Positions 35,521 through 44,085 of a DNA stretch of 51,118 bases are shown here, one piece after another; position 1 is the first letter of the stretch; every line of letters begins with the position of its first letter. The DNA comes from CAYQAE01 sp964415445 [NCBI: uncultured archaeon] (GTDB lineage: Archaea; CAYQAE01), in NCBI GenBank assembly GCA_964415445.1, contig CAYQAE010000005.1, positions 1 through 51,118 on the forward strand, read 5' to 3'. A model generated the notes under the pieces. It was given only the letters and a program-made list of their open reading frames with translations, was not told the DNA's origin and did no database searches. A program made the position numbers and the translations under genes.

Positions 35521-35967
35521 ATGCCTGATCAAAATATTGCAGAGTGGTTATTAGAAGGTCAACATATAATTACACCCAAAAATAAAGTTTATGAGCCTTG
35601 TGTGCTTGTAGACACTCTAAATAAAAAAATAATTAAAGGACCATATCTTAGACCTAAAAATTCCTCAATAAAATTAAGAACTGACCTAAAAAACAAAGGA
35701 TTAAACTTCCATGATACTGAAACATGGCGATTAGAAGGCCAAATTGTTGAAACTTTTGAAAATAAAAAATATGAAGCATATATCTTGGTAGATTCTAACA
35801 CAAAAGAAATAATAAAAGGACCATATCTGAGTGAAATTAACAACTTCCAAAAAAAATCAGATGGTAAAATATTTGATGAGATAACAAGATTAGATATGGA
35901 AATAAAAGAGATGATATCCAATTATAAACAGAATTTCAATGAACAATTACAAGCAATTGAAAAATAA
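35521..35967 (+). CDS. Protein with two 60-residue tandem repeats
   Basis: I do not recognise the family. The 148-residue protein contains two similar units with an exact 60-residue period: W9LLEGQ is repeated as W69RLEGQ, and IIKGPYL at 37-43 recurs at 97-103. In between, VYEPCVLVDT matches KYEAYILVDS. Each unit looks like a small beta-rich module of three or four strands. A charged helical tail (residues 108-148) follows and may form a coiled coil. TATA-like sequence and GAGGAA precede the ATG. No signal peptide is present. It may bind a ligand or partner through the paired modules; this is only inferred. Confidence 0.65.
   Translation: MPDQNIAEWLLEGQHIITPKNKVYEPCVLVDTLNKKIIKGPYLRPKNSSIKLRTDLKNKGLNFHDTETWRLEGQIVETFENKKYEAYILVDSNTKEIIKGPYLSEINNFQKKSDGKIFDEITRLDMEIKEMISNYKQNFNEQLQAIEK
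35539..35829 (+). repeat. Internal duplication, 180-base period
   Basis: Unit one spans 35539-35649 and unit two 35719-35829, encoding residues 7-43 and 67-103. The longest identical run, AAAGGACCATATCT, starts at about 35634 and again 180 bases later. Divergence elsewhere is high at DNA level while the protein motifs remain, which points to an old duplication under selection. Confidence 0.75.
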
Positions 35968-36023
35968 TAATAGAACAATTTTGTACAATTACAGTTCACA
36001 TTAATCTTATTTTAATCTAAGAA

Positions 36024-36399
36024 ATGCAAAAAAAGTTTAAACAAATAGAAATAAACAAAGGATCTGATTTTGGAGATAGTTTCAATTCTAACGTTGAGAA
36101 TATTTTGGAAAAATATTGGTTTTTTTGTATCAAACAACAGTAAGAATACAGAAATAGATGATATAAAACAAAAACTTTCAGAATTTAATAAAGAAATTGA
36201 TAATTATGGAGATAAAAAAACCTTTGTAGATGAATTATTATACGGTTTTTCTCAATGTGTTGATGAAAAATGGAGTATAAATAATTTGGAAGTTATAGAA
36301 ACTTTATACAATATATTCACTCCAGAAATAAATATAGAAACAGAAAAAAAAGAAATTATAGATTATTTAGATATAAATAACGACGATATGTCTTACTAA
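36024..36399 (+). pseudogene. Hypothetical protein, probably frameshifted at a seven-T run
   Basis: An ATG at 36024 opens MQKKFKQIEINKGSDFGDSF and reaches ...ILEKYWFF before stopping soon after the T7 run at 36120-36126. Removing one T joins it to the next frame, VSNNSKNTEIDDIKQKLSEF and a helical, acidic C-terminus ending NNDDMSY, giving about 124 residues. The alternative downstream start at 36070 gives an improbable Ile/Trp-rich N-terminus that reads like the first frame shifted. The protein is helical and acidic with no known motif. It ends just before the convergent tRNA-Ser. A sequencing slip or real inactivation would look the same. Confidence 0.5.
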
Positions 36400-36411
36400 A
36401 ATAGATTTATA

Positions 36412-36498
36412 CGCCGAGGGAGGGATTTGAACCCTCGCGTTCCATACGGAACACTGGCTCTCAAGGCCAGCGCCTTAGCCAGGCTAGACTACCTCGGC
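36412..36498 (-). tRNA. tRNA-Ser (anticodon TGA)
   Basis: The minus strand gives acceptor GCCGAGG paired with CCTCGGC, a D arm, and anticodon stem CTGGC/GCCAG with loop CTTGAGA (anticodon TGA). A long variable arm (GTTCC...GGAAC) diagnostic of class II tRNAs follows, then the T loop TTCAAAT. The discriminator is G at 36412 and CCA is not encoded. Its 5' end lies only three bases after the stop of apgM on the same strand. Confidence 0.95.
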
Positions 36499-36501
36499 AA
36501 A

Positions 36502-37731
36502 TTATGAAGTATATTTTTTTGATCTATTGATAAGGTCCAACAAAATATTCATTAAATATTTTGTATCAAATCTCTTCAAATTACCAAAAGAACATGAACG
36601 TTCTGAGTAAGTACAAACATTATCTGGACATACAGTCTTACCTGTTATAATAATAGGTACAGGATCTGCAGTATGATCTCCTTTTTTTGAAGAAGTAGTA
36701 TGATCTGCGGTTAAAGCAACAATAGTATCTGAATCTACTTTTTTGGTAATATATCCAACCATTTCATCAAATATTTTAATCATCTCACATTTCTTTTGAA
36801 TTTCGCCTTCATGTGAAACTTCATCAATTCCCTCTACATGAATTAGACAAAAATCATGACTTTTCAACATTTTAAGAGCCATATCAGCTTTATTTTTAAG
36901 ATTAGAATCAATATAACCTGTAGCTCCAGATATTTCAGGTACACTTGCACCTAAAGCTCTTCCTAATCCTTTAATTAATCCTGCTCCTGCTAAAAAACTA
37001 GCTTTTAATCCATGCTTTTTTTCAAAAGATTCAAAATCAGGAGTAGATCCTGCGCCCCGAGGTATAATAATATTTGCAGGTGTAAGATTATTTTTTTCCC
37101 TTTTCAAATTTATGGGATGTTTTGATAATACTTGATATGATTTTTTTACAAATTCATTTACAATTTCTGCTGTAAATTTAGCTTCTTTTGTATCTTCCAA
37201 AGCTTCAGATTGATTTATATTTTTATTTAGTCCATGTGGATCTACATCAGAGATAGTAGGTGATAAATTTTCACCTCTCAATACTAAAACACAACGATAA
37301 TCCATTGAATTTTTAAAAATAATTTTAACTCCTCTAATTTCTGAAATTTTAGATAATTCTGCCTCCAATACATCAATATCTTCTCTAATCCATCCTGCAG
37401 TTCTATCTATAAGAACTTTATCAGAATTAATAGTACTATAATTACATCTAAGAGAAATATCATCCTTTCCTATATCTATACCGGCCCCTAATGCTTCAAG
37501 AGGCCCTCTACCCGTATATTCTTCTTTAGGATTATATCCTAAGATAGATAGGTGAGCAGTGTCACTACCTGCAACATTACCTATACCTAAAATATCCATT
37601 ATACCACAAATTCCCTTCCTAGCTAAATCGTCTATATTAGGTATATCTGCATATTCTAGAGGTGTTTTACCACTTAACTCATTTAATGGCAAATCTGCCA
37701 TTCCATCTCCTACTATAAACAAAATTTTCAT
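36502..37731 (-). CDS. apgM: 2,3-bisphosphoglycerate-independent phosphoglycerate mutase, archaeal type
   Basis: The 409-residue enzyme interconverts 3- and 2-phosphoglycerate in glycolysis and gluconeogenesis. It belongs to the alkaline-phosphatase superfamily. FIVGDGMADLPL near the start holds the first metal aspartate, GNVAGSDTAHLSILGYNP contains the catalytic serine, GRGPLEALGAGI follows, and VALTADHTTSSKKGDHTADPVP near the end supplies metal-binding Asp/His. A conserved IHVEGIDEVSHEG adds the other ligands. The ATG at 37729-37731 has AGGTA upstream; a TTG lies two codons before. The gene appears single, with tRNA-Ser directly downstream. Confidence 0.94.
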   Translation of the reverse strand: MKILFIVGDGMADLPLNELSGKTPLEYADIPNIDDLARKGICGIMDILGIGNVAGSDTAHLSILGYNPKEEYTGRGPLEALGAGIDIGKDDISLRCNYSTINSDKVLIDRTAGWIREDIDVLEAELSKISEIRGVKIIFKNSMDYRCVLVLRGENLSPTISDVDPHGLNKNINQSEALEDTKEAKFTAEIVNEFVKKSYQVLSKHPINLKREKNNLTPANIIIPRGAGSTPDFESFEKKHGLKASFLAGAGLIKGLGRALGASVPEISGATGYIDSNLKNKADMALKMLKSHDFCLIHVEGIDEVSHEGEIQKKCEMIKIFDEMVGYITKKVDSDTIVALTADHTTSSKKGDHTADPVPIIITGKTVCPDNVCTYSERSCSFGNLKRFDTKYLMNILLDLINRSKKYTS

Positions 37732-37884
37732 TGACAATACCTAAAAAACAAAAATTTAAGAAAGAAGATATATCCTCATCAGTAAAGTTAATTTTGATAT
37801 CGGTTTTGGTCTAAACTAGATAGATTAAAACTATGTTAAAAAATAAGTTTTTGAGAGTATAAACAGTGCGTTGGTGAATAATAC

Positions 37885-38142
37885 ATGGATTTTATAGCAA
37901 ATGTAAAAATAGAATTGAAAAAAGGCATGGTTGACCCTGAAGGAAATACCGCAAAAAAAGCTCTAAATTTATTAGGATATGATAATGTAGAAGATGTAAA
38001 ATCGTCTAAATATCTTACCCTACACTTGTCTGGAGAAGATAAAAATAAAATTCATAACCAAATCGATGAAATGTGCAAACGTCTACTAGCTAATCCAGTA
38101 ATTCATAACTATATTATATCAATTTCAGAGGATAAATCATGA
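37885..38142 (+). CDS. purS: Phosphoribosylformylglycinamidine synthase subunit PurS
   Basis: The 85-residue protein is the small bridging subunit of the three-part FGAM synthase. It shows the typical opening FIANVKIELKKGMVDPEGNTAKKALNLLG (key residues V-D-P-E-G near 20-24) and the helix-strand pattern of the PurS dimer. GGTGA lies seven bases before the ATG. Its stop overlaps purQ by four bases. In archaea and Gram-positive bacteria PurS links PurQ to PurL and helps channel ammonia. It leads the operon; the promoter must lie in 37738-37884. Confidence 0.93.
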   Translation: MDFIANVKIELKKGMVDPEGNTAKKALNLLGYDNVEDVKSSKYLTLHLSGEDKNKIHNQIDEMCKRLLANPVIHNYIISISEDKS

Positions 38143-38837
38143 AAATAGGGGTAGTAGTTTATCCTGGATCAAATTGTGACAAAGATGTATATCATGTGTT
38201 TTCTAATGTTTTAAAAATAGACACTGAATATATAAAATATGATGTAAAGGACATAGCTAATTTTGATGGTATTGTAATACCAGGTGGGTTTTCATATGGT
38301 GATCATCTGCGAGGCGGAGCTATTGCTGCAAATATGCCAGTTACTTTAGCAATAAAAAAATTAGCAAAAGAAAAAAAGCATATTTTAGGAATTTGTAATG
38401 GTTTTCAAGTCTTAACTGAATCTATGCTTTTGCCAGGAGCATTAACAAGAAACAATTCAAACAAATTTATTTGCAAATGGACTAATTTAAAAATAGAGAC
38501 AAAAAAACCAAATTTTACCAATCAATTAACTAATAAATTCTTACCTATGCCAATAGCACATGGTGAGGGAAATTATTATGCTGATAAAAAATTACTAAGG
38601 GAACTTGAAGAAAATGACCAGATTTTTGCTAGATATGTAAATAAAAAGGGAGAGATTACAGAAAAAGCTAATCCAAATGGATCTATAGAAAATATTGCAG
38701 GAATAACTAATCTAGATGGAAACATAGTTGGTCTTATGCCACACCCTGAAAGAGTCTCTGAAAAAATATTAGGATCAGATGAAGGAAAATTAATATTTAA
38801 GTCCATGATAGAATCAATAAAGAAGGATCTAAAATGA
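38139..38837 (+). CDS. purQ: FGAM synthase glutaminase subunit PurQ
   Basis: The 232-residue class I glutamine amidotransferase supplies ammonia to PurL. It opens KIGVVVYPGSNCDKDVYHVF. The oxyanion region is VIPGGFSYGDHLRGGAIAA, the nucleophile cysteine is in ILGICNGFQVL, the family marker is MPIAHGEGNYYA, and the His-x-Glu pair lies in GLMPHPERVSE. Length is close to normal for stand-alone PurQ. The start overlaps purS and the stop overlaps purL, each by four bases, so the three subunits are made in step. Confidence 0.95.
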   Translation: MKIGVVVYPGSNCDKDVYHVFSNVLKIDTEYIKYDVKDIANFDGIVIPGGFSYGDHLRGGAIAANMPVTLAIKKLAKEKKHILGICNGFQVLTESMLLPGALTRNNSNKFICKWTNLKIETKKPNFTNQLTNKFLPMPIAHGEGNYYADKKLLRELEENDQIFARYVNKKGEITEKANPNGSIENIAGITNLDGNIVGLMPHPERVSEKILGSDEGKLIFKSMIESIKKDLK

Positions 38838-41029
38838 AATATAAAGACTTAGACGTATCACTCACCAAAGAAGAGATTGATCTAATTAAAAAAGAAGTCA
38901 AAAGAGAACCAACCACCTTAGAAGTAGGTATGATGGATGTAATGTGGTCTGAACATTGTTCATACAAAAGTAGTAAGAATTATTTGAAACTGCTTCCCAC
39001 AAAAGGTAAAAATGTAATTATGGGCCCAGGAGAAGATGGAGGGATTGTTAAATTTGATGATGAAAATGTATTAGTTCTCTCCTTTGAAAGTCATAATCAT
39101 CCTTCAGCTATTGAACCCTTTGGTGGCGCAGCTACCGGGGTAGGTGGGATTTATCGTGATATTTTTTGTATGGGTGCAAGACCAATTGCAGGCCTAGATT
39201 CACTTCGATTCGGAGAATTATCTAATGAAAGAGTAAGATATCTATTTGAAAATGTTGTCAGAGGTATTTCAGAATATGGAAATTGCGTAGGAATACCTAC
39301 TGTTGCAGGTGATGTAAAATTTGGAAGTAAATATGAAAAAAATTGTTTAGTTAATGCTATGTGTGTGGGTTATGCTAAGCGCAAAGATATCATTAGAAGT
39401 GTAGCTTCAAATCCAGGTGATTATTTTATTATTGCAGGTGGCACCACCGGACGAGATGGAATACATGGAGTTACCTTCGCATCAGAAGAACTTAATGAGG
39501 ACTCTGAAGAAGAAAGAGGCGCAGTGCAAATTGGAGATCCATTTACTGAAAAACAAGTTATGGAAGCAGCCCTAGAAGCAAATGAAAAAGGGTATCTAAA
39601 TGGAATGAAAGATTTAGGTGGTGGGGGATTAACTTGTGCATCTTCTGAAATGGCAGCTGCTGGAAATTGCGGTGCAGAAATAGATATTAATTTAGTACCT
39701 CAAAGAGAGCCTAATATGACGTCTTATGAGATTATGATCTCTGAATCTCAAGAGAGAATGTTATTTGCAGTGGATGAAGATCACAAAGATGATTTATGTA
39801 ATCTACTTAAATGGTATAACATCTCTTATGCTATCATAGGTAGAGTTACAGATACAGGTCAATTTATAGTAAAAGATAAAGATAAAATTCTTGCAAATAT
39901 CCCTGCTAAATTCATATCAGGAGGTATAACTTACAATAGAACATATAAAAAACCCAAAGATTTTGAAGATCAAAAAAAGATAGAAAAACCTAAGATACAA
40001 GATATAGAAAAATCTTTTCTTAAATTGATAGAATCTCCAAATATAGCAAGCAAAAAATGGGTTTATGAACAATATGACCATGAAGTGCAAATAAAAAATG
40101 TAATTAAATGTGGATCTGATTCTGCAGTGCTTAGAATAAAGAATAAAAAAGGTATCGCACTAAAGACAGACTGTAATGGTTTTTATTGTGATCTAGATCC
40201 TTATACTGGCGCAGCCGGTGCAGTTGCTGAATGTTTACGAAATATCAGCTGTGTTGGTGCAGAAAGTCTATGTTGTGTGGATTGTCTTAATGTAGGAAAC
40301 CCTGAAAAAGAAGAATCTTTTTGGAGATTTAAGGAAGTTATAAATGGTATTAAAGATGCCTGTGAAGAATTTAATATTCCAATCGTTGGAGGAAATGTAA
40401 GTTTCTATAATGAAGCAGAGGGTATTTCTATATATCCAACTCCACTTATAGGGATTTTAGGAAAAATTGAAGATGTTAATAAAGTAAAAAATTCATATTT
40501 TAAATCAGAAGGAAATTATATTGTATGTATAGGGGCCACTAAAGATGAGATGGGCGGATCAGAGTATTATAGATTAATTTATAATATAGATGAAGGAGAA
40601 CCGCCTAAAGTTGATTTTAAAGAAGAATATAAAAACGCGAAATTTGTATCCAAGTGCATAAATCATACCCTATTAAATGCAGCACATGATTGTTCTGAAG
40701 GTGGACTTGCAATAACAATAGCCGAGATGACTTTTTTAAATGAATTAGGGTCTAAAATAGATATATCAAAACTAAATAAAACCAATTTAGAAGATGATGA
40801 AATTTTATTTTCTGAATCACATGCTAGATATATCTTGGAGATACCAAAAGAAAAAATAGATGAATTCAAAAAACAAGCAAAAAAAATGGATATAATATAT
40901 TCTATAATTGGAAAAACGCAACGAGATAGATTTATAATAATAAATAAAAATAAAGAATTAATTAATATTGAAATTAAAGAAATTAAAAATAGATATGAAT
41001 CAGCTATTCCAAAAATAATGGGAGTTTAA
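38834..41029 (+). CDS. purL: FGAM synthase large subunit PurL
   Basis: The 731-residue ATP-dependent enzyme converts FGAR to FGAM in purine synthesis. The small form has two AIR-synthase-like halves. The first includes MMDVMWSEHCSYKSSKNYLK, with the catalytic histidine, VLSFESHNHPSAIEPFGGAATGVGG and GDVKFGSKYEKN. The second includes LKTDCNGFYCDLDPYTGAAGAVAE, VGGNVSFYNEAEG and AHDCSEGGLAITIAEM. All expected motifs are present and the frame is intact. It is the last gene of the purS-purQ-purL operon and ends four bases into the convergent glycoside hydrolase. Confidence 0.96.
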   Translation: MKYKDLDVSLTKEEIDLIKKEVKREPTTLEVGMMDVMWSEHCSYKSSKNYLKLLPTKGKNVIMGPGEDGGIVKFDDENVLVLSFESHNHPSAIEPFGGAATGVGGIYRDIFCMGARPIAGLDSLRFGELSNERVRYLFENVVRGISEYGNCVGIPTVAGDVKFGSKYEKNCLVNAMCVGYAKRKDIIRSVASNPGDYFIIAGGTTGRDGIHGVTFASEELNEDSEEERGAVQIGDPFTEKQVMEAALEANEKGYLNGMKDLGGGGLTCASSEMAAAGNCGAEIDINLVPQREPNMTSYEIMISESQERMLFAVDEDHKDDLCNLLKWYNISYAIIGRVTDTGQFIVKDKDKILANIPAKFISGGITYNRTYKKPKDFEDQKKIEKPKIQDIEKSFLKLIESPNIASKKWVYEQYDHEVQIKNVIKCGSDSAVLRIKNKKGIALKTDCNGFYCDLDPYTGAAGAVAECLRNISCVGAESLCCVDCLNVGNPEKEESFWRFKEVINGIKDACEEFNIPIVGGNVSFYNEAEGISIYPTPLIGILGKIEDVNKVKNSYFKSEGNYIVCIGATKDEMGGSEYYRLIYNIDEGEPPKVDFKEEYKNAKFVSKCINHTLLNAAHDCSEGGLAITIAEMTFLNELGSKIDISKLNKTNLEDDEILFSESHARYILEIPKEKIDEFKKQAKKMDIIYSIIGKTQRDRFIIINKNKELINIEIKEIKNRYESAIPKIMGV

Positions 41030-42202
41030 TTAACCTCCACATAAGTAGTCTCATCAGCATAAACATGCGTTTTGACATTGTTTTTAGATCCATTATAAAA
41101 ATCTAGATTATAATCTCCTGCTCTACAATCATCAATTGTTACCACAGTTTGGTCTTTATCTATTTTAACATTACCCATACTACTGTATTTTTCAACTGAT
41201 TCTTTATATGCATAATATGATTTCTTTTTATTTCTCTCTGCATCAACAATTCCCCAATGACGTTCCTCTTCAGGGGTTCCAGGATAATCTTCATTATTGT
41301 AGGAGAAAAATACCGCACCAATTATATCAGGAGCATTAACTAATATATCATAAGATTCTTTTAGATATTCAGCTTGTATATCTTCATTATGTGCACCTTT
41401 ATAATTTGCTTTCCAACCAAAACCACCTGAAGGGTATCCAAATTCCATAAAACAAAACGGTAGATAAATACCTGTACTTTTGGCAAAAGAAGCAAACCAA
41501 GATAATGTTTCAGGTCCACCTGGAGACCAAGATCCAGGATAATTATCTAATCCAATATAATCTAACCAACGTCCACCCTTTGTATGTAGTAATCTATAGA
41601 CAACATCAGGCGCAACACAAATATTTGTAGATATTCGAGCCTGTTGATCAACATTTTTTGTAGTAGCTCCAACTGCATCGATAATTCCTGAAATTTGATC
41701 AAAAGATTTGCCAATCATGAACTACATCTTTATATCGAGAAACTACCTTAGAAACATAATCTTGAATATATTCTGCACATTTATCATCATTATAATCTGT
41801 TTGAAAGATTGGTGGCATTGTAGCTAGAACACCTATAATTTTTAAGCCGCTTTTTTTTGCTGATGCAACTAATTTATCAAAATATCCAAATTCATATTTA
41901 TTTGGTTCTGGATTTATCAACATCCACCAAAAATCAAATCGAACATACTCTACTCCCGCTTCTCGCATAGAAGCAAAGTCTTGGTCAATTAAATCTTCTC
42001 TATGACCTGGATATGCATGATAACCTATTCCAAAAATAAAATCATCATGAGTAGTTTGTTTATATTTCACTTCATCATATTTTCCTTTATTTTTTAATTT
42101 GATTACAATCCGACCCCTTTTAAATTTGTCCTCAGATTTTATATCATATTTAGGGATATAACCATATGGATATTGCACTCTAAACACCTCCGGAACATAC
42201 AT
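41026..42202 (-). pseudogene. TIM-barrel glycoside hydrolase, frameshifted
   Basis: Two overlapping frames form one (beta/alpha)8 hydrolase of about 390 residues. Frame one (41699-42202) has GIGYHAYPGHREDLIDQDF, then EYVRFDFWWMLINPEPNKY and SGLKIIGVLATMPPIF, and breaks off at VVHDWQIF. Frame two (to 41718) resumes at SFDQISGIIDAVGA and carries LDYIGLDNYPGSW and the putative nucleophile in CFMEFGYPSGG. The N-E motif expected after W-Q (the acid/base Glu on strand 4) is missing at the junction. This suggests a small deletion plus a shift rather than one lost base. The family resembles GH5/GH39-type cellulase folds; specificity is unknown. No signal peptide is present. A related barrel enzyme lies next door. 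Confidence 0.65.
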
Positions 42203-42407
42203 ATTATGATTCTTTGTTCAACCTGAAATCAATTAATAATAATTCCCGCAAAGTAACTAAAGTATTTTTAGCTACTAAAAAAACCTATCTTTAACTATTT
42301 ATAAACTTTTTGTAGGTTTAAATACTTGCAAAATTGTACATTTATAGATATACAGTTTTTTAGTAATTAAACTCGCAGTTTAACCTCTTTTTCAAATATT
42401 TCAAAAA

Positions 42408-43457
42408 TTAATTAAATTCCCTATTTTGATAATGATCTAAACATAATACTCCATCATCAATATAAGAATTTAAAAATAATCTTTTTGTCTCATAATATGC
42501 TGGTTTTTTTCTAATTAAATAATTATCAATTTCTCCATCTATTCCAATTATACCAAACCATTCTTCAGGATCAGTTTGATCATGAACATTTTCTCCTCTT
42601 TCAAACAAATTATTTTTCCACCATTCATCGTTCCATTCAAAAACTAATCCTCCAATACTACCTGCTTTTAGAAGATCATACCATCTATCATATATCTCTC
42701 TAGATTGATCTAACTCTGATTTGCCACCATATCCTTTCCACAGAGATCCAGATGATGTACTTAGACCAAATTCAGAAATTAAAAAAGGCTTATTTGGATA
42801 TTTTTCTCTTAAAGAAACAAGATAATCAAAAAAAGTCTTCTGTACTTGATAAGAATAAACATTAAAACTGATGACATCAAAAAAAGGTAATTCCAACCAA
42901 TCTTCCCAAGGAGGTAGAGCATGAGTTATCGGACGTGAAATATCTAGACTTTTAGCAGTTTGATATAAATCCAACAAAAAAGCACGAGTTGCTGGAACAC
43001 CTACTTTGTGAATCACACCACAATCTAATTCATTTCCAATACACCACATTATAATATTTTCACGATCAATGTGTCTCTCTATTGTTTCAGTCAATAGATC
43101 TTTTGATTCTTTATGATAATTTGGTTCCCAAAAATCATGGTGTTGGCCACCCTCAGGAGATACATTGATCCCTTCTATAACATATATACCATAAGACTCA
43201 GCTATATCTAATACATGATCATCAAGAGGAGCATAACTTCTGATGGTATTTATTCCTGCTTGTCTCATCCACCTAAAATCTCTTTTTATATTTACATGTG
43301 TTGGTTGCCCATCTAGAGGATTTTCACCAGGCATATAAGGAGAATAGCAAACTCCTTTTAATAAAACTTCTTCATCCCCAATTTGTAAATAATTAGGCTT
43401 AAGAGAGAAATTATCACTATCCTTAGGTTGTGAAAATTGAATGTTTTGATCAGACAT
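42408..43457 (-). CDS. TIM-barrel glycoside hydrolase (GH2-like catalytic domain)
   Basis: The 349-residue protein is a GH2/GH-A clan barrel without the usual N-terminal sandwich domains. It starts LLKGVCYSPYMPGENP and RDFRWMRQAGINTIRSYAP. The acid/base is E143 in IIMWCIGNELDCG, and the nucleophile is E229 in KPFLISEFGLS. GGLVFEWNDEWWKN forms the strand-8 aromatic platform. It has no secretion signal, so it should work inside the cell, perhaps on an imported or stored oligosaccharide. Together with the broken hydrolase downstream on the same strand it forms a small carbohydrate locus, with about 205 gene-free bases between them. Substrate cannot be told from sequence. Confidence 0.82.
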   Translation of the reverse strand: MSDQNIQFSQPKDSDNFSLKPNYLQIGDEEVLLKGVCYSPYMPGENPLDGQPTHVNIKRDFRWMRQAGINTIRSYAPLDDHVLDIAESYGIYVIEGINVSPEGGQHHDFWEPNYHKESKDLLTETIERHIDRENIIMWCIGNELDCGVIHKVGVPATRAFLLDLYQTAKSLDISRPITHALPPWEDWLELPFFDVISFNVYSYQVQKTFFDYLVSLREKYPNKPFLISEFGLSTSSGSLWKGYGGKSELDQSREIYDRWYDLLKAGSIGGLVFEWNDEWWKNNLFERGENVHDQTDPEEWFGIIGIDGEIDNYLIRKKPAYYETKRLFLNSYIDDGVLCLDHYQNREFN

Positions 43458-43610
43458 TATTAAAAATACAAAAAGTATAGATTTAAATAGATTGTATTTA
43501 GAAATTTAAATTAAAATAATTTCTAAAGTTACATATCTAAATAACTAAAATCTAAGTTAAAAGGAAGCAAATAAGAATATATAAAAACCTAATACAAATT
43601 ATAATCTAAT

Positions 43611-44024
43611 ATGATTTTAGACAAAATAGAAGCATTTGGGCATCCTAATGTATTATCAACGCACAAGACCACTTTAGAATTTACAAAAGATAATTTTTTA
43701 ACCCTAAGAGGAGACTGTATTGTCGGTATAAATTCAAATAAATCAATAGCAGAACTTTCAAATAAATTCAAGGATTTTGTTAAAAAAGAGAGGAAAATCA
43801 GATGCAAAATTAAAACTAAAAGCTATGAAGATAATATTGTAGGTTATGGAAATCAACACCTAACTTTAGATCATCCTAAAGATATTGTTTTGAGAAAATC
43901 TAAATTTATATGCCCAAGAACACTTCTTATAAATTGTAATAAAGCAGCTTATGATATCAATAGGGACTTAATAGAAGAATTAAAGAACAAAGAAAAATTA
44001 GAAGTTATTTTTGAATTAATATAA
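43611..44024 (+). CDS. DUF371 family protein
   Basis: The 137-residue protein matches the archaeal DUF371 family throughout: EAFGHPNVLSTHKTTLEFTK, LRGDCIVGINSNKSIAEL, the middle VGYGNQHLTLDHPKD, and VLRKSKFICPRTLLINCNKA near residues 94-113. The fold is a compact beta-rich domain. DUF371 is nearly confined to archaea and is of unknown function; the strict conservation of the G-H, T-H-x-T-T-x-E and R-K-S motifs hints at a catalytic or nucleotide-related role. No ribosome binding site is clear, and TATA-like sequence lies about 30 bases upstream. The next gene is 61 bases downstream on the same strand. Confidence 0.88.
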   Translation: MILDKIEAFGHPNVLSTHKTTLEFTKDNFLTLRGDCIVGINSNKSIAELSNKFKDFVKKERKIRCKIKTKSYEDNIVGYGNQHLTLDHPKDIVLRKSKFICPRTLLINCNKAAYDINRDLIEELKNKEKLEVIFELI

Positions 44025-44085
44025 TTTTATAAAATCAGGAGACTCTCAAAACTTATAAATATCCATATCTAAAGAAGTGAATTAG

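Noticed and set aside
35589-35921. Minus-strand open frame of 110 codons opposite the 60-residue-repeat gene
   Set aside because: The forward frame shows a conserved protein-level repeat with a start site and leader; the reverse product is low-complexity and repeats only because the DNA does.
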